A stretch of 64,000 nucleotides of DNA from Clostridium weizhouense (lineage in GTDB: Bacteria > Bacillota > Clostridia > Clostridiales > Clostridiaceae). The stretch spans positions 140,828 to 204,827 of the forward strand of contig NZ_JAHXPT010000008.1 in the NCBI RefSeq assembly GCF_019431045.1. The letters run 5' to 3'. Below are positions 1 to 7,506 of this stretch, one piece after another. The translations under genes were made by a program, and so were the position numbers. The notes beneath the pieces were generated by a model, which was not told the DNA's origin, made no database searches, and worked only from the letters and a program-made list of their open reading frames with translations. The first letter of the stretch is position 1, and every line of letters starts with the position of its first letter.

Positions 1-2
1 TT

Positions 3-851
3 ATTAGAGGGCATGAAGCTGTTGGAAAAGTTATAGAGGTAGGAGATAGTGTAAAGAATATAAAAGTAAATGATAATGTAGTTATTGATCCTAACCAATA
101 TTGTGGCAAGTGCTTTTATTGTAAAAATGGTCAAACAAATTTTTGTGAAGGTGATAATGGAAAACTAGCAATTGCAGGAATTAATAAAAATGGTGTATTT
201 GCGAAATATTTTGTATGTGATGAAACTTTTGTATATAAAATTCCAGAGGAGTTAAGTTTAAAATCAGCTGTTTTAGTTGAACCATTAGCTTGTGTACTTC
301 ATAATATCAAGGCTGCTAATATTCAACCAGAAGATTCAGTACTTATAATAGGATCAGGTCCTATGGGAGTGTTATGTCAAATGTTGACTAGTAAAATTGC
401 TAGACTTACAGTTGCAATAGAAAAAAATGATTATAGAAAAGATTTTTCAAATAAAATATGTGATTATGTATATTATCCAGAAGATTTAACAGAAGAAAAG
501 TTAAGAGAGATAAATTTAGGAAGAAAATTTGATGTTGTTATAGATGCAGTAGGAACTCAAATGGAAATGTGTGAAAGCATGATAGAAAAAGGAGGAAGGA
601 TTATTTTATTAGGAATAAATCCTAATTATAATTTTAAATTTAAACCAAGTCATTATTTAAGCAATGGAATAAAAATAATAGGTTCAGGTGAATATAACTT
701 AATGTTTGAAAAAGCTATAAAGGCTGCAATTAAGTTGAAGGATTTGGAAAAATTAGTTACTAAAACATGTTCAATAGATGAATTTGAAGAAAGTTTTAAT
801 GAATTATTATCTCATGAAATGAAATCCATGAAAACAGTTTTTGAATTTTAA
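3..851 (+). CDS. zinc-dependent alcohol/sorbitol dehydrogenase, 5' end outside window
   Basis: Medium-chain dehydrogenase/reductase that oxidises or reduces an alcohol or polyol with NAD(P). The open frame runs in from the window edge, so the N-terminus (including the first catalytic zinc cysteine) is missing. Visible are the GHEAVG motif just after the edge, a structural-zinc cluster (Cys-Gly-Lys-Cys-x2-Cys, then a fourth Cys in NFCEG), the VEPLAC zinc/proton-relay segment, and the Rossmann glycine motif GSGPMG. The internal ATG at 363 lies inside the Rossmann motif and is not the real start. Substrate cannot be read: L-threonine, sorbitol or butanediol dehydrogenases share these motifs. The next gene begins 150 bp downstream after an imperfect terminator-like hairpin. 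Confidence 0.85.
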   Translation: MRGHEAVGKVIEVGDSVKNIKVNDNVVIDPNQYCGKCFYCKNGQTNFCEGDNGKLAIAGINKNGVFAKYFVCDETFVYKIPEELSLKSAVLVEPLACVLHNIKAANIQPEDSVLIIGSGPMGVLCQMLTSKIARLTVAIEKNDYRKDFSNKICDYVYYPEDLTEEKLREINLGRKFDVVIDAVGTQMEMCESMIEKGGRIILLGINPNYNFKFKPSHYLSNGIKIIGSGEYNLMFEKAIKAAIKLKDLEKLVTKTCSIDEFEESFNELLSHEMKSMKTVFEF

Positions 852-870
852 TATAGAATAAACGTTCTAT

Positions 871-906
871 AAAACTGCTTAGTTATACTAGTTAAGTTTT
901 AGTTTT
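871..906 (+). terminator. imperfect terminator-like hairpin after the dehydrogenase
   Basis: An AAAACT arm pairs with AGTTTT, and an inner CTTAG pairs with TTAAG, leaving small bulges, followed by TTTTT. The stem is irregular, so this is a moderate call. Confidence 0.4.
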
Positions 907-1003
907 TATGATTTCAGTAAGAGTTAAATAAAAAATAATTTTTATTGAATTTATACAGATCACTAGGAAAGTAACATTTTATATAAATAGGAGATTAAAA
1001 GAA

Positions 1004-2935
1004 ATGATAACAATAAGTAATTTAGATAAAATAAACAATTTTGTTAAGAGTAAAATACAAGATGAAAAATATTTGATTTGGATTCCTAAACTTTGGAATA
1101 TGATAAGATTTAAAAATATTTTAAATGAAACAGAAGAAGAAATTCAAATAAATGCTTATGAGTATATAAATGAATTAATAAATTATTTAAAGGTTCAAAA
1201 TTATGATATTCCAAATGATAATAACTTTAATAAAAGTCTTATATACTGTTCTTTAGTTAGATATTCAACAGCATGGGATTATAATCATGATGGTAATTTA
1301 GAGATGGGAACATTTCTTAGATTAATAATATTATTACCTATGTTAAAAGATATAGGCGTAGACATATTATACTTGCTTCCAATAACAGAATACAGTGAAT
1401 TATATATAAAAGGAGATATTGGAGGACCATTTGCAATAAAAAATTACTTTGAACTTGATAAGAATTTACATGATGAGATATTAGATGATATTAAAGATTT
1501 CACACTTAAAAATGAATTTTCAGCATTAGTTGAAGCATGTCACCTTTTAGGAATAAGAGTTGTGAATGACTTTATACCTAGGGTTACTGCACGTAATAGT
1601 GACATAATAAAGGAACATCCAGATTGGGTATATTGGATTAAAAAAGAGTATTTAGAAGGATTTAAAACTCCTGAGATACCAGAGATCGGAGTTTTTCAAG
1701 AATGTACTCATGATAATTTAGAAATAATATATAAATCACAACAAACTAAAGAACATTTAAAGAAATTTTCTAAGTCTCCAGATCAGTTAAACCCAGATTT
1801 GTGGAAAAAGTTAAAGAAACAATCAGAACAAACAGGAGAAGATTTATTAATGCTAGTTGAACAAGAAATGCAAATAACAACTCCACCTGCACATTCAGAT
1901 TGGGTAAATGATGTACAGCCTATTTGGACAGATATTACTTTTTTGAAAATATATATGGATGTATATCCAGAAGTTAAAAAATTCTTAGATAAAGATCAAG
2001 CACCTTATGTTATGTTTGATACCATAAAAGCTAATAAATTTCCAGGAAAAGAACCTAATTATGGTTTATGGAAACTTTTTGAGGATGCTCTACGTTACAA
2101 TATTCTAGAATATGGAATAGATGGAATAAGGGTAGATATAGGACATACTATACCACCTGTATTATTAAGTCATTTATTTGATGTGGTAAAAGAGTTAAAA
2201 CCTAATGCATTATTTATGAGTGAAGATTTATTTAATAAGAATCATGAAAGAGCTTATGATAGTGGATATAACATAATGTTAGGTAGTGAATGGTTAGAAA
2301 TGTCTAGAATAAATAAAGATAATCTAACAAATTTTTTAAAAGAGTTACAAGAACTAAAACTTTATATTTTTGGATGCGCTGAGACAGCAGATACTCCAAG
2401 AATAACAACTAGAGATGGAGGGGTTAAACTTGCTCGCTCAATTTCAGTATTTAATAATTTCTTACCTAATGCGATACCATTTATAACAACAGGGGGAGAA
2501 GTTAATGAAGAGGAACCTATAAATTGTGGATTAGCAGATAATACAAATGGTGCTGAAATACCAAGAGCATTTTTTAATAAAATGAATATTAAATGGAGTA
2601 ATAAAAATGCGGATAAAATGATTTTGTTACTAAAGCAATTAAAAGAATGTAAGAATAAATATTCAGATTTATTAGAGTTAAAAAATTTTGAGATAGTAAA
2701 TTCACCAGAAGAGGTTATTGTATATAGTTATAAAACTAAAAAAGAAGCATTTTTAATAATATTTAATTTAAATATGAATGATGAAAAATATATAGAAATT
2801 AATAAATCACTTAATTTTATAAATAACCCTAGAATTTTGATAAACAGTATAGAAAATGATGAGCGAAAAGCTCTAAATAAAAATGTTGATATATTAAAAA
2901 GTGGTCAAGCTATTGTATTATTTGGAGAGATATAA
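1004..2935 (+). CDS. GH13 alpha-amylase-family protein (GlgE-like layout)
   Basis: A 643-residue cytosolic protein (no signal peptide) with an alpha-amylase (beta/alpha)8 barrel. The early barrel is seen in YSTAWDYNHDGN and the strand GVDILYLLPITE. The GH13 triad is present: Asp378 in GIRVDIG (nucleophile), Glu407 in MSED (acid/base) and Asp463 in ETADTPR (transition-state Asp). The region after the first barrel motif (EHPDWVYW) resembles maltosyltransferase GlgE rather than a classical amylase, and the usual NHD of region IV is replaced by TAD, so hydrolysis of starch is not assured. It is followed 100 bp later by a solute-binding-protein homologue that also lacks a signal peptide, suggesting a joint intracellular role with alpha-glucans. 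RBS is GGAG at 991. Confidence 0.75.
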   Translation: MITISNLDKINNFVKSKIQDEKYLIWIPKLWNMIRFKNILNETEEEIQINAYEYINELINYLKVQNYDIPNDNNFNKSLIYCSLVRYSTAWDYNHDGNLEMGTFLRLIILLPMLKDIGVDILYLLPITEYSELYIKGDIGGPFAIKNYFELDKNLHDEILDDIKDFTLKNEFSALVEACHLLGIRVVNDFIPRVTARNSDIIKEHPDWVYWIKKEYLEGFKTPEIPEIGVFQECTHDNLEIIYKSQQTKEHLKKFSKSPDQLNPDLWKKLKKQSEQTGEDLLMLVEQEMQITTPPAHSDWVNDVQPIWTDITFLKIYMDVYPEVKKFLDKDQAPYVMFDTIKANKFPGKEPNYGLWKLFEDALRYNILEYGIDGIRVDIGHTIPPVLLSHLFDVVKELKPNALFMSEDLFNKNHERAYDSGYNIMLGSEWLEMSRINKDNLTNFLKELQELKLYIFGCAETADTPRITTRDGGVKLARSISVFNNFLPNAIPFITTGGEVNEEEPINCGLADNTNGAEIPRAFFNKMNIKWSNKNADKMILLLKQLKECKNKYSDLLELKNFEIVNSPEEVIVYSYKTKKEAFLIIFNLNMNDEKYIEINKSLNFINNPRILINSIENDERKALNKNVDILKSGQAIVLFGEI

Positions 2936-3035
2936 GTTAAATCTTACAAATTAAAAACATAAGAGTTTTACTATAAAAATAATAAATTAATAGTTTTTTT
3001 AAAAGAAATTTTGTTAATATTTGGAGGAAATAAAA

Positions 3036-4145
3036 ATGAATTTGAATGAAGAAAAAGAAATAATAATCTGGCATGAATTTGATGGGATAGCTGATACAAC
3101 TTTAAGTTTATTAGAAGATATAACTAAAGAAATGAGTAAGAAGACAGGTTTTAATTTTAAACTTCATATGACTAATATAGTTGAGTTTATAGAAGGACTT
3201 AGTAATATTTATAAAACACATAATGGACCACATATGGCATTTATTCCATCTGATATAACAGTATTTGCAGAACAAGGATTATTTTCAGAGGTAAATACAT
3301 CTATATTTGATGGATATGCAGATAAAAAAATTTATGAAACAATGAGCTACAAAGGAAAACAATATGGTGTACCTATTTTAGGAGGAAATCATGCAGTTAT
3401 ATATTATAATAAAGAGCTAATGGAAGAGATTCCGAAAGATTTTGACGATTTAATAAGAATGAAAGATGACTTTATAGAGAAAAAAATAGCTCCAATAGCT
3501 ATTGATATGAGTGTTCCATATTGGTTCATACCATTCTTTACAGCATTTGGTGGATGGCCAATGAATGAAAATTTAGAATTAGACCCTAAAGCTTTAAAAG
3601 ATACATTTTTGTTTTTAAGAGAATTATTAAAAGAGGGCGTAATAGTTAATTATAGAGCAACTGATGTTATGCTAGATAAATTTATTGAAGGAAAAGTAGC
3701 ATGTATGATGAATGGAGAATGGATTTATAATTATATGCTTCAAAAATGCAATGAAAAGCTAGGTGTATTTTTAATACCAAATATAAATGGTAAAAAAGCA
3801 AAAGTAACTACATCTACAATAGGATGGGTTTTCCCTTGCGATTCACTTAAGTCAGAGTATAAGGAACCTATAATGGAATTTGTAAAATATATGATGAGTG
3901 ATGAATGTCAATTAAGGTTATTAAATGAGGTTCATAGAATACCAGTAAATAAAAAAGTTATTGAAGAAGCAAATAAAAAAGCAACAGAAACTACTAAAAA
4001 TATATTATCTCAATTAAAGTTTAATGAGACAATTCCAGTAGATTTAAAGATGAGAAAAGTGTGGGATGATTTAGAATTTGGATTAAAAATGCTAGGAAAT
4101 GAATCATGCTCTATAGATGATATAGTTAATACTTTAATGCAATAA
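3036..4145 (+). CDS. sugar ABC solute-binding-protein homologue without signal peptide
   Basis: 369 residues with the fold of family-1 (maltose/oligosaccharide) extracellular solute-binding proteins: the opening strand EIIIWHEFDG, the hinge-lobe motif YKGKQYGVPI, YYNKELM, and the late segment TIGWVFP then EPIMEFVKYM typical of this family. The start is the ATG after GGAGG (3023-3027); an in-frame TTG at 3021 lies before the ribosome site and is rejected. The striking point is the N-terminus: Glu/Lys-rich, with no hydrophobic stretch, lipobox or Sec signal, so the product should stay in the cytosol. No ABC permease or ATPase adjoins it. Its neighbour is the GH13-like protein, so an internal maltodextrin sensor or carrier is plausible but inferred. 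Confidence 0.75.
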   Translation: MNLNEEKEIIIWHEFDGIADTTLSLLEDITKEMSKKTGFNFKLHMTNIVEFIEGLSNIYKTHNGPHMAFIPSDITVFAEQGLFSEVNTSIFDGYADKKIYETMSYKGKQYGVPILGGNHAVIYYNKELMEEIPKDFDDLIRMKDDFIEKKIAPIAIDMSVPYWFIPFFTAFGGWPMNENLELDPKALKDTFLFLRELLKEGVIVNYRATDVMLDKFIEGKVACMMNGEWIYNYMLQKCNEKLGVFLIPNINGKKAKVTTSTIGWVFPCDSLKSEYKEPIMEFVKYMMSDECQLRLLNEVHRIPVNKKVIEEANKKATETTKNILSQLKFNETIPVDLKMRKVWDDLEFGLKMLGNESCSIDDIVNTLMQ

Positions 4146-4202
4146 AAATATTCATAATATTCACAATATTACATTAATAACAAAGCGAGGAGATTAAATA
4201 AA

Positions 4203-4859
4203 ATGAAAGTAACACTTTTTAGTCAAGTATCAATAGATGGTAAATTAACTTTAGGAGCAGGAAATTCAAGTAAGGATTTATTTAATTTTTTAGATGAGGG
4301 TGATAAGAAATTTATTCATAAATTTAGAGGAAATGTTGATGCAATAATGGTTGGTAAGAAAACAATAGATACAGATAATCCATTTTTAACTAATAGATAC
4401 GAAGAAAATAAAAATCCAGTAAGAATAATACCAACTAACACTATGAATTTAGATTTATCTTCAAATATTTTTAAAGATAAAGAAAGAACAATAATTGTAA
4501 CAACAGAAAATGGGAAAAATGATGAAAAATTAAATTTTATAAAAAGTATAGGGAAAGAATATTTGATTTTTGGAGAAAATAAAGTAGATTTTAAAGAACT
4601 ATTTAAATATCTTGAAAATGAATTAAATATAAATAGTATAATGTTAGAAGGTGGTGGATATTTAAATTGGTCACTTTTTAATGAAAATTTAGTAGACGAA
4701 ATAGTACTTATGCAATTACCAGTAGTAATAGGTGGATATAACAATGTCTCATTAGTTGATGGAGAAGGATTTAAAGATTTAGATTCTTTAAAGAAATTTA
4801 AATTTTTGGAATTTAAACCTAATAAAAATTACAATTTATTAAGATTTGAGAGATTATAA
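4203..4859 (+). CDS. RibD C-terminal domain (dihydrofolate-reductase-fold) reductase
   Basis: 218 residues matching the stand-alone reductase half of RibD, which uses NADPH to reduce a ribosylamino-pyrimidine in riboflavin synthesis; many single-domain members have unknown substrates. Seen are the N-terminal SQVSIDGKL, the VDAIMVGKKTIDTDNP segment, the conserved LEGGGYLNWSL nucleotide-binding loop and a C-terminal VDEIVLMQLPVVIGG strand. The deaminase half is absent and no other rib genes are nearby, so this is better called a RibD_C family reductase than RibD. It sits 57 bp behind the solute-binding homologue with a GCGAGGAG ribosome site, so it may be co-transcribed with the two preceding genes. 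Confidence 0.8.
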   Translation: MKVTLFSQVSIDGKLTLGAGNSSKDLFNFLDEGDKKFIHKFRGNVDAIMVGKKTIDTDNPFLTNRYEENKNPVRIIPTNTMNLDLSSNIFKDKERTIIVTTENGKNDEKLNFIKSIGKEYLIFGENKVDFKELFKYLENELNINSIMLEGGGYLNWSLFNENLVDEIVLMQLPVVIGGYNNVSLVDGEGFKDLDSLKKFKFLEFKPNKNYNLLRFERL

Positions 4860-5009
4860 TTTTAAAGATTAGTTCTATAAAGTAGAGATTATTTAATAAA
4901 TACTAAAGAAGTTTTTTAGGTAAACTTAAAGTATAACTAATTTTAGAAAACTTAAAAACTAGGTGAATGATTTTAGAGTTAAATATATAGAAGAACTTAG
5001 GAGGGAGAT

Positions 5010-5675
5010 ATGAATAAACAATATACTAAAGCAATTATATTTGATATGGATGGAGTTATTGTAGATAGTGAACGTATATATTTTGGTATAGAAAGAGATG
5101 TATTTTCACATTTTAAAATAAAGATATCTAAAGAAGAACATGAGGGCTTTGTTGGTAGTAGTTTAGAAAACATGTGGGATAAAATTATAAAAGATAAAAG
5201 TTTGAAGATTTGCCCAAAAGATACAGTAAATTATCATAAACAATATGTTATGAAACATATGGAAGGATTAGAACTAGTTCCTATTAAAAATGTAAAAGAG
5301 TTTATAAATGATATAAAAGAAAAAAATATAAAGATTGCATTAGCATCATCATCAACAAAAGCTTTAATAAATTTGATTTTAAATAAGTTAGAAATTAGAA
5401 ATTTGTTTGATGTTATTGTAAGTGGAGAAGAGGTTAAGCAAAGCAAACCTAATCCAGAAATATTTTTAAAAGCAGCAAAATTTCTAAATGTAGATCCAAG
5501 TGACTGTATTGTAATAGAGGATTCATCAAATGGAGTAAGAGCAGCTAAAAAAGCGGGAATGAAATGTATAGGATTTTTAAATCCAGGTTCAGGGAATCAA
5601 TGTTTAGAAGAAGCGGATATTATAATAAGTGAATTCCCTAAGAACTATTTTGATATACAAAAAGATATAATGTAA
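5010..5675 (+). CDS. HAD-superfamily phosphatase (beta-phosphoglucomutase-like)
   Basis: 221 residues, class IA HAD hydrolase. Motif I is FDMDGVIVDSE (nucleophile Asp and general-acid Asp), motif II is ALASSSTK, the lysine motif is KPNPEIFLKA, and motif IV is IVIEDSSNGVRAAKKAG. The four-helix cap lies between motifs I and II. Such proteins act on sugar phosphates such as beta-glucose-1-phosphate or 2-deoxyglucose-6-phosphate; the substrate cannot be read here. A phosphoglucomutase role would fit the upstream alpha-glucan genes but is only inference. purF starts 54 bp downstream with no terminator between. RBS is GGAGGGAG directly before the ATG. Confidence 0.85.
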   Translation: MNKQYTKAIIFDMDGVIVDSERIYFGIERDVFSHFKIKISKEEHEGFVGSSLENMWDKIIKDKSLKICPKDTVNYHKQYVMKHMEGLELVPIKNVKEFINDIKEKNIKIALASSSTKALINLILNKLEIRNLFDVIVSGEEVKQSKPNPEIFLKAAKFLNVDPSDCIVIEDSSNGVRAAKKAGMKCIGFLNPGSGNQCLEEADIIISEFPKNYFDIQKDIM

Positions 5676-5729
5676 ACATAAACAGAAAAACAAGATAACT
5701 GTCTAAAATAGTTAAGAGAAGGTGTAAAT

Positions 5730-7151
5730 GTGTGTTTTGAAATAAATGATAAATTAAAAGAGGAATGTGGAGTTTTTGGTGTTATAGATTTAAGTGGAAG
5801 TATAAACTGTAGTGAAATTACTTATTATGGATTATATTCATTGCAACATAGAGGTCAACATAGTTGTGGTATTGCATCTTATTTAGAAAATAAAGTAAAT
5901 TGTTATAAGAATCTAGGTCTTGTAAATGAGGTGTTTAATCAAGAGTTACTTAATAATTTAAATGGAAACAAAGCAATTGGTCATGTTAGATATGCAACTA
6001 GTGGTGAAGTTTCAGCTAATGATGCACAACCGTTAATAGTAAGCAATAAAAAAGATCAACTAGTATTAGCTCATAATGGTCATATTTTAAATGGAACTGA
6101 ATTAAAAAGAAGAATAAGTAAATATAAATTGAAAACTTCAATAGATTCAGAAATTTTAGGATATTTGATATTAAATGAATTAGAAAAAGGATATACTTTA
6201 GAAAAAAGTATATTAAATATAATGGATTTTATAGATGGAGCATATTCACTTGTGTTAATGGATAATGATAGACTTATAGGAGTAAGAGATCCATTAGGAA
6301 TGAGACCACTTTGTATAGGAAAATTAAATGATGCTTATATTTTATCTTCTGAAAGTTGTGCATTAAATGCTGTAGGAGCTAAATTTATAAGGGATGTAGA
6401 CCCAGGAGAAATAATCATAATAGATAAAACTGGAATAAAAAGTGTTAAAAAAGAAGTTAATGAAGGAAAAAGACTTTGTATATTTGAATTTGTCTATTTT
6501 GCAAGAGAAGATAGTAAAATAGATGGTATGAGTGTTTATAAAGCAAGAGAGAATATGGGAAAAGAATTAGCTAAATTGTATAAAATTGATGCAGATTTAG
6601 TAGTGGGTGTACCTGATTCAGGTATACCAGCAGCAATTTCATATGCTAATGAAACGGGAATTCCATATGGACAAGGCTTCGTAAAAAACAAATATATAGG
6701 AAGAACATTTATAAAATCTGTTCAAAACGAAAGAATAAAAGCTGTAAATATTAAGTTAAATCCTATAAAGGAAAATATAAGAGGTAAAAGAATTATCTTA
6801 GTAGATGATTCATTAGTTAGAGGGACAACTTTAAAAGGAATAGTAAAAAGGTTAAAAAAAGCTGGGGCTAAAGAAGTTCATGTAATAATTTCAGCACCAC
6901 CTATAAAGTTTTCATGTTTCTATGGAATAGCAACTTCAAATACAAAAGAATTAATAGCATCAAGTAAGTCAATTGAATATATAAGAAAATATATACTTGC
7001 AGATTCTTTAAATTTTATAACTATAGAAGCATTATTAAAATCAGTTGGAAAAGAAAATAATAGTGGATTTTGCGCAGCATGTTTTGATGGTAAATATCCT
7101 AAATTAAAAAATGATTCAATAACTTTAACAAAAAATTTAGTTAATATGTAA
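5730..7151 (+). CDS. purF: amidophosphoribosyltransferase PurF
   Basis: Catalyses the first step of purine synthesis, transferring the glutamine amide nitrogen to PRPP. 473 residues, Bacillus-type: the first 12 residues form a propeptide, and Cys13 in EECGVFGV would be the N-terminal nucleophile after processing. The glutaminase half shows LQHRGQHSCGIAS and GHVRYATSG. The PRPP motif IILVDDSLVRGTT starts near residue 355. The four Fe-S ligand cysteines of the Bacillus enzyme appear conserved (Cys in RLCIFE, SCFYG, FCAAC). The start is the GTG at 5730; an overlapping ATG at 5728 is out of frame. No other pur genes are adjacent, so this may be a second copy outside a main pur operon. Confidence 0.95.
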   Translation: MCFEINDKLKEECGVFGVIDLSGSINCSEITYYGLYSLQHRGQHSCGIASYLENKVNCYKNLGLVNEVFNQELLNNLNGNKAIGHVRYATSGEVSANDAQPLIVSNKKDQLVLAHNGHILNGTELKRRISKYKLKTSIDSEILGYLILNELEKGYTLEKSILNIMDFIDGAYSLVLMDNDRLIGVRDPLGMRPLCIGKLNDAYILSSESCALNAVGAKFIRDVDPGEIIIIDKTGIKSVKKEVNEGKRLCIFEFVYFAREDSKIDGMSVYKARENMGKELAKLYKIDADLVVGVPDSGIPAAISYANETGIPYGQGFVKNKYIGRTFIKSVQNERIKAVNIKLNPIKENIRGKRIILVDDSLVRGTTLKGIVKRLKKAGAKEVHVIISAPPIKFSCFYGIATSNTKELIASSKSIEYIRKYILADSLNFITIEALLKSVGKENNSGFCAACFDGKYPKLKNDSITLTKNLVNM

Positions 7152-7167
7152 AATATATTGATTTATA

Positions 7168-7230
7168 ACAAGCTTTAAAAGATTAGTTAATAAAATTTTT
7201 AACTAAATCTTTAAAGCTTGTATTTTTATA
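7168..7230 (+). terminator. terminator after purF
   Basis: A 23-bp near-perfect stem (arms 7168-7190 and 7199-7221) with an 8-base loop, followed by ATTTTTATA. It separates purF from adhE. The rest of 7231-7506 holds no gene that I can see, only AT-rich leader. Confidence 0.85.
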
Positions 7231-7506
7231 CTCCAATAAGAAAAAATATATTGTTATATAAGTTATGAATAATTTCTAAAATGTTTTACTTTAAAGATAT
7301 AATCAATACTCTTAAAGAATAAAAAGTAATCATATGGCACACCATTATTCCTAAATTAAGTTTGAAATGTAGAGTAAAAAAAGAATAATGCAACAACAAT
7401 ATTTAGAAATTAAGAATATTAAAAAAATAATAAGAAAACCTAGTAATGTATTTTATTATTTTTTAGTTAAATTTTAAAAATATATTTACTTTAGGAGGAA
7501 TATGTA

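Noticed and set aside
3021..3035. TTG start for the sugar-binding homologue
   Set aside because: It lies before the GGAGG ribosome site that serves the ATG at 3036.
7252..7269. Rex-box-like TTGTTAT before adhE
   Set aside because: Only about 9 of 14 consensus positions match; too weak in AT-rich DNA.
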